Source of the DNA: Ilumatobacter sp.
GTDB taxonomy: Bacteria; Actinomycetota; Acidimicrobiia; Acidimicrobiales; Ilumatobacteraceae
Assembly: GCA_018666235.1 (NCBI GenBank)
Contig: JABJAB010000025.1
Coordinates: 1-64,000, forward strand
Direction of reading: 5' to 3'
Length of the DNA stretch: 64,000 nucleotides
This document shows, piece by piece, positions 45,112-54,013 of the stretch; within the stretch, counting starts at the first letter, position 1, and each line of letters starts with the position of its first letter. The notes beneath the pieces are model-generated. The model was not told the origin of the DNA. It was given only the letters and a program-made list of their open reading frames with translations, and did no database searches. A program made the translations under genes and the position numbers.

Positions 45112-45900
45112 ATGACGACCGCACCGATGCGACCCGACGACGTGGCCGCGTTGGGAATCGAACCACTCAGTGCTCGGTCGGTCGTCCTCTCAGCGCTGCT
45201 GGGCACACACCCCCCGACCCTGCCCGGGAGATCACTGGTGGCGCTCGCCGAGTTGTTCGGTATTCGACCCGGCACCGCGCGCACCTCCCTGTCCCGAATG
45301 GTGACCAACGGCGAACTGATCACCAACGACGGTCACTACTCATTGGCTGGTCGCCTCCTCGAACGACAGCGTGAGCAGGACGGCGGACAGACTGCACCCA
45401 CTGTCGAATGGAACGGCGACTGGATCGTTGCCGTTGCTGCAAGCGATCGCCGATCAATGGCGGAGCGACGAGCGTTCCGCGAATCGATGGTTGGCTCGCG
45501 GCTCGCCGAGCTGCGACCCGACATCTGGATGCGACCTGCCAATACCGCCGGACCGCCACGCCCGGCCGACGTTCTGATCACGTCAGGGCCGCTCGCCTGC
45601 GACGATGTCGACGACCTCGTGGCCCGGCTCTGGCCACTCACCGAACTCGAAGCGGCGGCACAACGGCTGCACGACGCACTCACTCGGCAACGTTCAGCGC
45701 TCGACCACGGCGAAATCGAACTGATGCCGCAGTCCTTTATGGTCGCAGCAGCCGCGGTCCGCTTCCTGCGCATCGAACCACAGCTCCCGTCGGCGCTCGC
45801 TCCTCCGACCTGGACCGCAACCGCGCTCCGATCGGCCTACGACGAGTTCAACCATGACTTCCAAGGGCAGCTCCGCGATTTCTTCGCGGCCACTCGATGA
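45112..45900 (+). CDS. PaaX-like transcriptional regulator
   Basis: A 262-residue GntR-type/PaaX-family regulator: ARSVVLSALLGTHPPTLPGRSLVALAELFGIRPGTARTSLSRMVTNGEL at the N-terminus (winged helix), then a PaaX C-terminal region with WNGDWIVAVAASDRRSMAERRAFR. PaaX senses phenylacetyl-CoA in other bacteria, but no paa genes are here, so the effector may differ. The ATG at 45112 is preferred to the GC-rich extension upstream. It faces the desaturase gene divergently. Confidence 0.82.
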   Translation: MTTAPMRPDDVAALGIEPLSARSVVLSALLGTHPPTLPGRSLVALAELFGIRPGTARTSLSRMVTNGELITNDGHYSLAGRLLERQREQDGGQTAPTVEWNGDWIVAVAASDRRSMAERRAFRESMVGSRLAELRPDIWMRPANTAGPPRPADVLITSGPLACDDVDDLVARLWPLTELEAAAQRLHDALTRQRSALDHGEIELMPQSFMVAAAAVRFLRIEPQLPSALAPPTWTATALRSAYDEFNHDFQGQLRDFFAATR

Positions 45901-45952
45901 CCTCTCGACTCGGATCAGGGCCAGGTCCCAACAGTCTGCTGAACTGCACAAC

Positions 45953-46762
45953 GTGATCGTCGACTGCCACACCCATCTGCTACCCGACCGACTCGCCTCG
46001 GCGGTCCGCCGGTTCTTCCGCGACCATGGTCTCGCCGAATTCCACTACTCACTCGATCATCGCGAGGTGCTCGACCGCCACCACGCGGACGGCATCGACA
46101 CCGTGTGGAATCTGCCGTACGCCCACAAGGCCGAGATGGCTCGATCGTTGAATGCATCGATGATCGAGGTCAGCGCATCGCTTGCTGATCACCCGGTCGA
46201 TGTCGTGCCGGGCTGCACCGTGCATCCCGACGACAGCGATCCCCTCGCGGACTTCAACGATGCTGTCGAAGCGGGAGCACGGGTGCTGAAGCTGCATTGT
46301 TCGGTCGGTGCATATGAGGCTGACGACCCGCGATTGAGCGATGTGCTGGAAGCCGCTGGCGATCGCGGTGTCCCGGTCGTGATCCATGCCGGGCACGGTG
46401 TCGATGGTTTCACCGCTGCCGACGAGCTCGCCCCGATCGGGCGGGCTGCGGCGCAGCATCGCGGAACGGCGATCATCCTGGCGCACTTCGGACACCACGC
46501 TTTCGAGGACGCGGTCGAGCTGCTTGGCGAACACCCCAACCTCGTCGCTGACCTGACGCCGGTGACGTTCAGCCCCGTCCCAATTACTGCCGACATCGCG
46601 AACCGGTACGCGGATCGCATTCTGTTCGGCTCCGATGCGCCAAACACCGGCCATCCGGCCAGCCACCTGCTCGATCTGCTGCGATCCACCGGTGCATCGG
46701 AAGCGACCCTTGAGTCGATCTGCTCGAGCAACGCACGCCGCCTGACCAGCGCTACAGCGTGA
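45953..46762 (+). CDS. amidohydrolase (amidohydrolase_2 family)
   Basis: A 269-residue TIM-barrel hydrolase. VDCHTHLLPD at the start has the first metal His pair, VVIHAGHGVDGF and ILAHFGHHAFED further ligands, and FGSDAPNTGHP the metal Asp. The GTG at 45953 gives the clean family N-terminus; an ATG at 45854 would overlap PaaX by 47 bp and adds a 33-residue low-quality lead. It resembles decarboxylases and hydrolases of the LigW/ACMSD group; the reaction is undetermined. Confidence 0.75.
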   Translation: MIVDCHTHLLPDRLASAVRRFFRDHGLAEFHYSLDHREVLDRHHADGIDTVWNLPYAHKAEMARSLNASMIEVSASLADHPVDVVPGCTVHPDDSDPLADFNDAVEAGARVLKLHCSVGAYEADDPRLSDVLEAAGDRGVPVVIHAGHGVDGFTAADELAPIGRAAAQHRGTAIILAHFGHHAFEDAVELLGEHPNLVADLTPVTFSPVPITADIANRYADRILFGSDAPNTGHPASHLLDLLRSTGASEATLESICSSNARRLTSATA

Positions 46763-46794
46763 GTCGGCTGCACGACGGGGACTACCTTCCCAAC

Positions 46795-47541
46795 ATGGAG
46801 TTGCTTGAAGAGATCATCGAGACAACGACGAACGATGGCGAGATGGCCATCCTCGTCAAGCAGCCCGCGGTTCGCCCCGTCGGTGGCGGTGCGTGGCCGA
46901 CCGTGGTGATCTTCCACGACGGCCCCGGCATTCGCAACGCCACGCACACCTTCATGGCCAAGCTCGCCGACGAGGGATTCCGCGTGATCTGTCCTGATCT
47001 GTACCACCGCCAGGGCCGCCTGTTGGGCATCAATCCTGAGGACCGAGCGGCTGATCCATCGCTCGGCGAGAAGATGCGGACGTGGCTGATGTCGCTGCAC
47101 GACGACGGCATCCAGCACGACTTCGACTGTGCGTTGAGCGCCACCGGTGCCGACAAAGCCGACCGCATCGCAGTGCTCGGGTTCTGTCTGGGTGCCCGTG
47201 CGGTGTTTCGGTCGATGATGCGAATGCCCGATCGCATCGTCGCGGGTGCCACCTGGCATCCGTCATTCCTCGTCGACGGCGAGCCCGACTCGCCGCACCA
47301 AACCGCGGCCAACCTGGCCCAGCCGCTGTACATCGGCATCGGTACAGCCGACCAGGTGCAGTCGATTGCGATGCATCAACGATTCTTCGATGTGGTCGAG
47401 CCGCTCGCCAACGTCGAAGTCGAGATCTTCGACGGCGCCGACCACGGCTTCACCTGGCCCGACCACCCGACATACAACGAAGCCGCTGCCCAAGGCTGCT
47501 GGGACAAAACGCTCGCGCTGTTCAACGCAACCCTGCGTTGA
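46795..47541 (+). CDS. dienelactone hydrolase family protein
   Basis: A 248-residue alpha/beta hydrolase with a cysteine nucleophile: FCLGAR in VLGFCLGARAVF, and FDGADHGFTWPDHP with the Asp-His pair. This is the dienelactone hydrolase type, which opens a lactone to maleylacetate-like acids, although many members have other substrates. A GTG at 46759 overlapping the upstream stop would add twelve residues. Confidence 0.85.
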   Translation: MELLEEIIETTTNDGEMAILVKQPAVRPVGGGAWPTVVIFHDGPGIRNATHTFMAKLADEGFRVICPDLYHRQGRLLGINPEDRAADPSLGEKMRTWLMSLHDDGIQHDFDCALSATGADKADRIAVLGFCLGARAVFRSMMRMPDRIVAGATWHPSFLVDGEPDSPHQTAANLAQPLYIGIGTADQVQSIAMHQRFFDVVEPLANVEVEIFDGADHGFTWPDHPTYNEAAAQGCWDKTLALFNATLR

Positions 47542-47559
47542 ACCGACCGCGCCGCTGAC

Positions 47560-48585
47560 TTAGGCGTTGGGGTCCACGACGATGCGGCCACGCACCTGAC
47601 CGGCCATGATCGCCTCGCCCTGGTCGGGCAGTGCACTCATCGGGACGACCTCGGTCATCGCGTCGAGTAGATCCGATGGCAGGTCGGTGAGGAGCCGCGC
47701 CCACGCCGCGTCACGAGCCTCAATCGGAGCCAGCACCGAGTCGATTCCCTGCAGTCGAACACCACGCAAGATGAACGGCATGACGGTGCTCGGCAGATCG
47801 ACGCCACCGGCGAGGCCGCACGCCGTGACGACACCCTGATACTTGGTTTGCGCGAGGACCTTGGCCAGCATCGTCGAGCCGACAGTGTCGACCGCGCCGC
47901 CCCACGTTTCACCTTCGAGCGGCTTCGGGGCCTCAGACATCTCGGCGCGAGACAGGAAGGCCGACGCTCCGAGGGCCCGCAGGTACTCATGCTGTTCGGG
48001 CCGACCGGTCACAGCAGTGACGTCGTAGCCAAGGTTGGAGAGAATCGCGACTGCGACGCTGCCGACGCCGCCAGCGGCTCCGGTGACCACGATGGGTCCG
48101 TCGGTCGGCTTGACCCCACCCTCTTCAAGGGCGAGCACGCACATCATCGCGGTGAGCCCCGCAGTACCGATACCCATGGCCTGCACGGCGCTCATGCCGA
48201 TCGGACGGCGGTTGAGCCACATCGCCTTGACTTTCTGACGCTGGGAGTATCCGCCCCAGTAACGCTCGCCAACGGACCAGCCGGTGAGGATCACTTCGTC
48301 GCCCGAGGCGAACTTCGGTGACTCCGATGAGATGACCGTGCCCGAGAAATCGATGCCGGGCACCATCGGGTAGGAGCGGATGATCCGACCCTTTCCAGTG
48401 AGGGCCATGCCGTCCTTGTAGTTGAGCGACGAGTAATCGATCTGCACGACGACATCGTCAGCGTCGTAGTCGGGCAGGTCGGCGTCGGTGAGCTGTTCGA
48501 TCGATGCCGACGCTGTCTTCGGGTTGCCTTCTTCGGCTTCGCGGACGACGAGGGCGTTGAACGTGCCGTTGGAGTTATCGGTCAT
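47560..48585 (-). CDS. acuI: acrylyl-CoA reductase AcuI-like (MDR family)
   Basis: A 341-residue medium-chain zinc-free oxidoreductase of the YhdH/AcuI type: IDYSSLNYKDGMALTGKGRIIRSYPMVPGIDFSGTV, then VTGAAGGVGSVAVAILSNLGYDVTAVTG (cofactor) and a C-terminal MAGQVRGRIVVD. AcuI reduces acrylyl-CoA to propionyl-CoA, which detoxifies acrylate released from DMSP and similar compounds. Marine bacteria use it this way, but AcuI homologues occur more widely. Confidence 0.87.
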   Translation of the reverse strand: MTDNSNGTFNALVVREAEEGNPKTASASIEQLTDADLPDYDADDVVVQIDYSSLNYKDGMALTGKGRIIRSYPMVPGIDFSGTVISSESPKFASGDEVILTGWSVGERYWGGYSQRQKVKAMWLNRRPIGMSAVQAMGIGTAGLTAMMCVLALEEGGVKPTDGPIVVTGAAGGVGSVAVAILSNLGYDVTAVTGRPEQHEYLRALGASAFLSRAEMSEAPKPLEGETWGGAVDTVGSTMLAKVLAQTKYQGVVTACGLAGGVDLPSTVMPFILRGVRLQGIDSVLAPIEARDAAWARLLTDLPSDLLDAMTEVVPMSALPDQGEAIMAGQVRGRIVVDPNA

Positions 48586-48594
48586 GGTGGCGAT

Positions 48595-48646
48595 CGTTGC
48601 ACTTTGCGGCCTCCGGGGTCGAATGCGACCGACGCCGCCTGCAACG
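48595..48646. repeat. spaced inverted repeat in acuI/hypothetical divergent region
   Basis: CGTTGCA (48595-48601) and GCGGC (48606-48610) are mirrored by GCCGC (48634-48638) and TGCAACG (48640-48646). It is an operator or long hairpin candidate; the spacing of 23 bases in the middle is large for one dimer. Confidence 0.3.
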
Positions 48647-48654
48647 CTGAAGGG

Positions 48655-49116
48655 ATGAACGTCGACGAGGTCCCAGTCGCATTCACGCCGTCAGGCGGTT
48701 GGACGGGCGACATGCCACCTCCCGTACTCGCCGGATGTGACACACCGCTTGCCGACGGCGCCGTCGACATGCGCGGCCTGTGGCGCGTTGTCAGGGTGAC
48801 TGTTGATGGAGAGGTCCAGGCCGATCATCAAATGCTCGGCGGCGTGCAACGCATCGAGCAAGCCGATGACCGGGTCACGATCACGGCGGGCGGGGTTGTC
48901 CACGACATGCGCTGCGACGGCACCGAGGAACATGGCGTCAACGATGTCGCTGAGTTCGACAAGCAGACGCGGATCGTCGTCGTCGCCACCTTCGAGGAAG
49001 GTGTCCACGTACTTCGTCCGGTCGGCATGCCGATTGAGGTACGCCGACGGATCGAGGGCGAGCATCTGATCTGGGACTACATCGGTTTCACCGCCACCCT
49101 CGAACGTGTGACCTGA
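48655..49116 (+). CDS. hypothetical protein, lipocalin-like beta-rich
   Basis: A 153-residue protein with no family I recognise. It is rich in beta-strand-type alternation (RVVRVTVDGEVQADHQMLGGVQRIEQADDRVTITAGGVVHDMRCDG) and resembles small calycin or lipocalin-type folds. No signal peptide and no membrane segment. It diverges from acuI across 69 bp that hold a spaced inverted repeat and is followed by a Rieske oxygenase after 74 bp. Confidence 0.5.
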   Translation: MNVDEVPVAFTPSGGWTGDMPPPVLAGCDTPLADGAVDMRGLWRVVRVTVDGEVQADHQMLGGVQRIEQADDRVTITAGGVVHDMRCDGTEEHGVNDVAEFDKQTRIVVVATFEEGVHVLRPVGMPIEVRRRIEGEHLIWDYIGFTATLERVT

Positions 49117-49190
49117 CACCACAACGACTTCTCGCTCACCAGCGACGCTCTGACTCGCTCACGCATCATCCCCTTCGGAAAGCTGTCCAC

Positions 49191-50387
49191 ATGCGCCACG
49201 ATGTCCAAGTCGCACTCATGAAACAGCTGATCGAGCGACTGGATGCCGGCACCAACGTCGACGCCGGGCAAATTCGGGCCCAGTCCACGTCCACGTACAC
49301 CGATCCAGCGCAAGCCGAACGCGAGCGGCAACTATTTTTTCGCGGCACCGCGCAGTGTGTCGGCCTATCAGGCGACCTGCCCGAGCCGGGGTCGTTCATC
49401 ACGAGCAACGACGTCGGCGTGCCGATCCTGGCGACACGCAACGCCACCGGTCAGTTCCAGGCATTCATCAACTCATGCCGCCACCGGGGCGCCATCGTCG
49501 AGACCGAAGCACGCGGAACCAAGCGCCGCTTCACGTGCCCCTTTCACGCCTGGACCTACGACCCCGACGGGGCACTAGTGGGTCTTCCCAAACCCGACCA
49601 CTTCGGCGAGGTCGACACCGAGTGCCTCGGGTTGAAGCCGCTGCCCGCTGAAGAACGCCATGGGCTGCTTTTCGTCCACCCTGACCCAGACGCCACCCTC
49701 AACCTCGACGAACTGCTCGGGGCCTGGTTCAACGACGAGTTCTCCACCTGGGGCTTCGACAAACTCGTGCCAATCAATCGTGACGCGTACGACACCGCCT
49801 GCAACTGGAAGCTGGCAATGGACACCTTCGGCGAGACCTATCATTTCTCCTCGCTGCACAAGGACACACTGTTCAACAGCTTCCACGGCAACGTGCAGTG
49901 TTACGACGACGACGCCGATGCTGGCGGCCACAGTCACCGCATGATCCTCTGTCGTCGTGACATCGACCAGATGCGCCACCTCCCCGAGGATCAGTGGGAC
50001 ATCACGGTGGCCGGTCTGCCCGTGTACTGGATCTTCCCCAACGTGATCCTCATGCCGTTCCGCGCCGGTGTGTTCCTGGTCCGCGCCTACCCGACTCCAG
50101 GGGATCCCGGCCGCCATCTCAGCCGCGTCGACTTCTACATGAAGTCAGAACTGGCTGATGCGACTGGGCCCGAAGCAGCCGAGATCAACGAATTCATCAC
50201 CAACATCGCGCAAGGCTTCGCCGAGATCATTCGCGACGAGGATTACGTGATGGGTGAATCACAGCAGGCCGCCGCGAACGCCGGTGCGCTCGATGAGAGC
50301 CTCTTCGGCCGCAATGAGCCGGCGCTGCACCACTACCACGACACCTACGCCGCAAAGCTCGCCGCGGCGGAGGTGGCCGGCGCCTGA
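49191..50387 (+). CDS. Rieske aromatic ring-hydroxylating oxygenase alpha subunit
   Basis: A 398-residue Rieske non-haem oxygenase. The Rieske cluster motif is SCRHRGAIVETEARG then FTCPFHAWTYDPDG (CxH...CxxH). The catalytic domain has the DTFGETYHFSSLHKD motif with the two iron His residues. A small subunit, ferredoxin or reductase gene is not seen nearby, so it depends on electron carriers elsewhere. It hydroxylates or demethylates an unknown aromatic or quaternary amine substrate. Confidence 0.87.
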   Translation: MRHDVQVALMKQLIERLDAGTNVDAGQIRAQSTSTYTDPAQAERERQLFFRGTAQCVGLSGDLPEPGSFITSNDVGVPILATRNATGQFQAFINSCRHRGAIVETEARGTKRRFTCPFHAWTYDPDGALVGLPKPDHFGEVDTECLGLKPLPAEERHGLLFVHPDPDATLNLDELLGAWFNDEFSTWGFDKLVPINRDAYDTACNWKLAMDTFGETYHFSSLHKDTLFNSFHGNVQCYDDDADAGGHSHRMILCRRDIDQMRHLPEDQWDITVAGLPVYWIFPNVILMPFRAGVFLVRAYPTPGDPGRHLSRVDFYMKSELADATGPEAAEINEFITNIAQGFAEIIRDEDYVMGESQQAAANAGALDESLFGRNEPALHHYHDTYAAKLAAAEVAGA

Positions 50388-50400
50388 GGAGGCGGCCTGG

Positions 50401-50808
50401 TCAGGACGTTTCGACGAACTCGACCAAGTTCCCGTCCGGGTCCTCGACGATACCGATACGAATGCCGGGCCGAAGATCGGTAGCCGGTACGACGACCGTG
50501 ACATCCGCCCCGACGCACAACGCCAGAACCTCGTCGAGATTCGAGACGATCAGCGTCAGATAGCGCAAACCGAGGGCGCCAGGAATTCCTCCGCCGGACG
50601 CGGCGGGCGGCGTCTCATCGAAGGCGACCAACTTCAGGAGCGAATCGCCACACTGCACGCGATGCATCGTGCCTCCGCCACCAATCGGCATCGGCATGTC
50701 GGCGACATGTTCAAGGCCGAGCAGGTCACAGTAGAACGCCAACGCTCGCGGACCGTCGCTGACGACAATTCCGAGATCGATCGCGGACTTGGCAAGTTGA
50801 ACTCCCAT
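50401..50808 (-). CDS. VOC family protein
   Basis: A 135-residue single glyoxalase-like domain: IDLGIVVSDGPRALAFYCDLLGLEHV, then HRVQCGDSLLKLVAFDETPP and IGIVEDPDGNLVEFVE. The last Glu and an early Asp/His region suggest a metal-binding VOC fold; function unknown. It lies 102 bp downstream of the selenoprotein gene and points the same way, so it could be the end of that run. Confidence 0.75.
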   Translation of the reverse strand: MGVQLAKSAIDLGIVVSDGPRALAFYCDLLGLEHVADMPMPIGGGGTMHRVQCGDSLLKLVAFDETPPAASGGGIPGALGLRYLTLIVSNLDEVLALCVGADVTVVVPATDLRPGIRIGIVEDPDGNLVEFVETS

Positions 50809-50910
50809 CGCCGGAACGCTACTCAGTCACCAGCGAACTGATCCGGCCAGGGCCACCTCTGAGGGCTGCCACCAAATGGGCGGGGTGGAACGCTGAGTCA
50901 GATTGCCCAG

Positions 50911-52152
50911 TCAGAAGGCGCTGCCGTCGCGATACCGACCCTCAGGGATCAGCAGGCCACGCACCAGGTTCGCCATCGGGTTGTCGGCAGCAGTGAGCCG
51001 GTCGGCAACGGCAAGCAGCGTGTCGCCAAGGGCGGTGCCGCCGAAGATCCAATCGTTGAGCGCGTCGTGGTTCGGTGCAACACTCCCAGGCTGCGCCGCG
51101 ATGGCCTCGTGGTAGAAGGTCCGCAGGTCGTCGGCAAGGTGCCGAACAAGCAGCGGCATGTCGAAGGCCCAGTCGACCTCGCCCACAGGCGCGTCAGTGA
51201 TCGAGTCAGCTTCGACCACCGACGCCAGTGCCCGAGCGACGTCGTCGACCTGGTCGGGCTGCGCGCCGCTGACGCCAAACAGCGTGCGCCCGCGAACGGC
51301 CCGCGTCTGTGCCGACCAGGTCTTCAATCGCCCCACCTCAGCGAGGAGTCGCCCCGTCAAGGTGTCGTCGACAACCGGCCCGAGGTTGAGCGGGCAGGCC
51401 CACTGTCCAGGGCCGGCCTCCTCCGGGAGTGGACCGGCATAGTCGGCAATCGTCGGCTCGGTCGCAGTCGCGAGCAGACCGAATGCCTGGCGCATCACGT
51501 TCTTCTGGAACTCAGGGTCCTCGGCCGAACCAAGCGGTCGGCCCAAGGCGAACGGTACCCACAGTGCCCGAGTCGGGCCGACGGCCTCGCTCTGTTCACG
51601 TATCAGGCTGATCGACGTGCAGGCGACACCGGCCCGCTCGATGAAGTTGGTGAGGGCGCCAACTGCGCCCGTGCACAGCGGTCAAACAGGAACGAGGAGC
51701 GCAACATCAACGCCGTCTGCGGCGAGCATTCGGCCGACCTCACTTCCGGTGTCTTCGAACAACGCCGGATTCGGCATCGCCCCCATGAACGAGTAGTGCC
51801 GGGGGCTGACGCCACCAATCTCACCTGAGGCGACCATCTCGTGGAGTCGGTCGAGCGGGAACGAAATGTTCGGATCCTGCTGGAAGGCGCTGCGATCGAA
51901 GTTGGTGCTGACGTGCGACAGGACGACGTCGCCCCAGTCGGCATCACTCGGCAATACCCGATAGTCGAGCGCACCGAGGGTAAATGGTGCATCGGTACGG
52001 AGGTGCAGGCCGGCGGTCGACACGATCGCAACAGTCAACTCGGCTAACGGCTTTGGCGTCAGCCACCTTCCCGGCTCAATGCGCGACATGGCGTCGGCTC
52101 GCGCCTGGAGGTGTTCGGCCTCCGCCTCGTGCAAATCCGCCAGCCTGACCAT
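50911..52152 (-). CDS. GrdB/PrdB-family selenoprotein reductase with in-frame UGA (Sec157)
   Basis: Two open segments are joined by one UGA at 51682-51684. Upstream is DIxxFxxxG-type reductase text: FTLGALDYRVLPSDADWGDVVLSHVSTNFDRSAFQQDPNISFPLDRLHEM, ISPRHYSFMGAMPN-like text and GVDVALLVPV. After the UGA the frame continues PLCTGAVGALTNFIERAGVACTSISLIREQSEAVGPTRALWVPFALGRPLGSAEDPEFQ. VPV-U-PLC is the UxxC redox motif of glycine/sarcosine/betaine/D-proline reductase selenoprotein B. Reading UGA as Sec gives 413 residues (Sec157). The frames on both sides match with no shift, and a SECIS-like hairpin follows. About 130 C-terminal residues form an extra domain I do not recognise. The start shares one base with the GST-like stop. 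Confidence 0.82.
51654..51684 (-). promoter_or_regulatory. bacterial SECIS element with UGA selenocysteine codon
   Basis: On the coding strand the UGA (51682-51684) is followed after 11 bases by GGGCGC (51665-51670), loop AGUUG (51660-51664) and GCGCCC (51654-51659). The stem is perfect, the loop has G at its second position, and 17 bases separate the UGA from the loop. These agree with the published bacterial SECIS model (G in the first two loop positions, about 16-37 nt spacing). Confidence 0.75.
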
Positions 52153-53189
52153 CAGGCGACCAGCACTTCGCACCCGGTACCGGCAAGAATCGCGTCGACC
52201 GCGGACCGGTCCGAATCTGACAGCGCTGCGTACTGCTCGCGCAGCCACACCAAGCACTTGCCCTGATAGCCGAAGGGCGCCTGGGCGTACGTCTGCTCGT
52301 CGATCGTGCAGGACATCTCATCAGCGCCCGCCTGAAGTGCCGCTGCATTTGCGATCATAAACGGTGCGTACGTGCGACCGACTTCGTGCAGCAGCGCAAC
52401 GGTGGTGTCGCTGATCGCATCGCGGTCAACCCAGCCCGCATCGCCGGCGGGGGTCTCCCACCACGACAGGTCGTCCATTCGGTCGACCCAGTTGCGCACG
52501 CGCGGCGCCCGGTCGATTGCTTCGCGTGCCGACTCTGGCTCCCAGCTGACCAACTGATGCAGCTGCCCGAACAACCCAAAGTCACCGCGCCCAGGACGGT
52601 CACCGAGCAGGAACATCTGCGACTCGAAGTGCGCCGACAGCAGTGCGAGGAGACGCTGGTATGAGTCCTCGATGATCGGCCGATTCTCTTGAGTCGACCC
52701 AACCATGGCCCGCCGACCGATCTGCCGTTCGGAGATGTACGCATGCATCTGCTGCCACTGATCGTCGGGGAGATCGAGACCACCACGATCGAGCGGAAGC
52801 AGCTTGGACGCCTTGTCGATCGCGGCGTCGTAATACCAGCGGTAGTGGTACATCGGCTTGGTCAACCACTCATCGCCGTAGTCCTCGATGAGGTAGTCGA
52901 TGAACGCCACCACGGGGTCGGACGGCACGAGGCTGCGCTCGTTGAACATCGTCTCGAGCCGCATGATCTGCGGGCTGCTGTCGACCATCGCTTCGGTGTA
53001 GTCGCCATCATCGTTCGGGAAGGCGATCACCGGGATGATCTGCACCGGAACGTCCGGCAGGTTGTCCCACTTCGACCCGCGCAGGATCCAGCGGAACGGG
53101 ATCTGCCGATAGCGCAGCACCCCGCGCATCTTGATCGAATACGGCGACCCGTAACCGCCACCGAGGAGCAAGGGGTGCCGTTGGCTCAC
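52152..53189 (-). CDS. glutathione S-transferase-like protein
   Basis: A 345-residue protein with a thioredoxin-like N-terminal domain (PLLLGGGYGSPYSIKMRGVLRYRQIPFRWI) and a long helical C-terminal GST domain with FLLGDRPGRGDFGLFGQLHQL. Glutathione is rare in actinobacteria, so another thiol may serve; the C-terminal part is longer than in classical GSTs. It overlaps the dimeric-barrel gene by ATGA upstream and the selenoprotein start by one base, so the two are translationally coupled. Confidence 0.78.
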   Translation of the reverse strand: MSQRHPLLLGGGYGSPYSIKMRGVLRYRQIPFRWILRGSKWDNLPDVPVQIIPVIAFPNDDGDYTEAMVDSSPQIMRLETMFNERSLVPSDPVVAFIDYLIEDYGDEWLTKPMYHYRWYYDAAIDKASKLLPLDRGGLDLPDDQWQQMHAYISERQIGRRAMVGSTQENRPIIEDSYQRLLALLSAHFESQMFLLGDRPGRGDFGLFGQLHQLVSWEPESAREAIDRAPRVRNWVDRMDDLSWWETPAGDAGWVDRDAISDTTVALLHEVGRTYAPFMIANAAALQAGADEMSCTIDEQTYAQAPFGYQGKCLVWLREQYAALSDSDRSAVDAILAGTGCEVLVA

Positions 53190-54013
53190 GAGTCGATCGA
53201 CGCTTCGAGATCATTGAGCGCGGCACGCACGATCAGCGCATAGGTATCAGCAATGGCGACCTCGCGATGGTCCTTCTGAGCTTCAAGACGAGATGGATCG
53301 GTCACAACGGCCATGAAGGCCGCTTTGCTCGGGAACTCGTTGAACCGCACCTGATGCCATGCCCGGCCGTCGCCGATGATCGTGTCTTCCACGGCAAACC
53401 AGCCGCTGATGCGCACGCCGTGGCCAAGCGCCACCTTGCCCGCCGCGGTTTGGTACTGCTCCATGTGGTCGGGCGTCGTGTGCGCCGCCGCCGCGTCGTT
53501 GAAGCGGATGACGTGCATCACCACGACCGGGCCATCGTCGGCGGTCGGCGGGTGTGGCACGTCGGCCCAGTCGATCAGCTCAAACCCCTCCGGCGCCTCG
53601 GGCACCGGCATCGGCTGGGTTCCGATGACAATCGTGGTCTCCATACCAGCGTCCTTGTGGTGGTGCGACTTCTGGAACGACGGCAGCGACTGCATGTCGA
53701 TGAACGATTTGCGCGTTGGGTACTTCACCACGCCGATGCGATCCCATTTCGGTTCGTCACCCAGCAACTGCTGATCGACGTTGCCAAAAAACACCGGTCG
53801 AGCTCCGACTGCTGCGAGTGAGTCGAGGGGCGAATACGCGTCATCGGCGTCGCGTCCGCTGATCGTGGATTCGCGACCGTCGGCATAGTCGGCGACCTCG
53901 CGATACTTCATCAGGTTGACCATCCACACCGGACCATCGTCCTCCGGCGGCATGGTTGCCATCTTCATCCCATATTCCCTGTTCAGGGTGCCGTAGCGGA
54001 CCGTGTTGCTCAT
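53186..54013 (-). CDS. duplicated dimeric alpha/beta-barrel (DUF1330/EthD-like) protein
   Basis: A 275-residue protein of two ferredoxin-like halves: WMVNLMKYREVADYADG with FPT-type RKSFIDMQSLPSFQKS, then VVVMHVIRFNDAAAAHTTPDHMEQYQ with FNEFPSKAAFMAVVTDPSRLEAQ. Each half resembles the DUF1330 or EthD fold, often linked to degradation steps or monooxygenases. Coupled by ATGA to both neighbours. Confidence 0.72.
   Translation of the reverse strand: MSNTVRYGTLNREYGMKMATMPPEDDGPVWMVNLMKYREVADYADGRESTISGRDADDAYSPLDSLAAVGARPVFFGNVDQQLLGDEPKWDRIGVVKYPTRKSFIDMQSLPSFQKSHHHKDAGMETTIVIGTQPMPVPEAPEGFELIDWADVPHPPTADDGPVVVMHVIRFNDAAAAHTTPDHMEQYQTAAGKVALGHGVRISGWFAVEDTIIGDGRAWHQVRFNEFPSKAAFMAVVTDPSRLEAQKDHREVAIADTYALIVRAALNDLEASIDS

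Noticed and set aside
45854..46762. Amidohydrolase start at 45854
   Set aside because: It overlaps the PaaX-like gene by 47 bp; the GTG at 45953 gives the usual VDCHTH-near-start layout.
50911..51546. A separate 211-residue gene downstream of a 5' gene ending at the UGA
   Set aside because: It lacks a good start, is in frame with the upstream part, and the bases between carry conserved reductase text and a SECIS-like stem.
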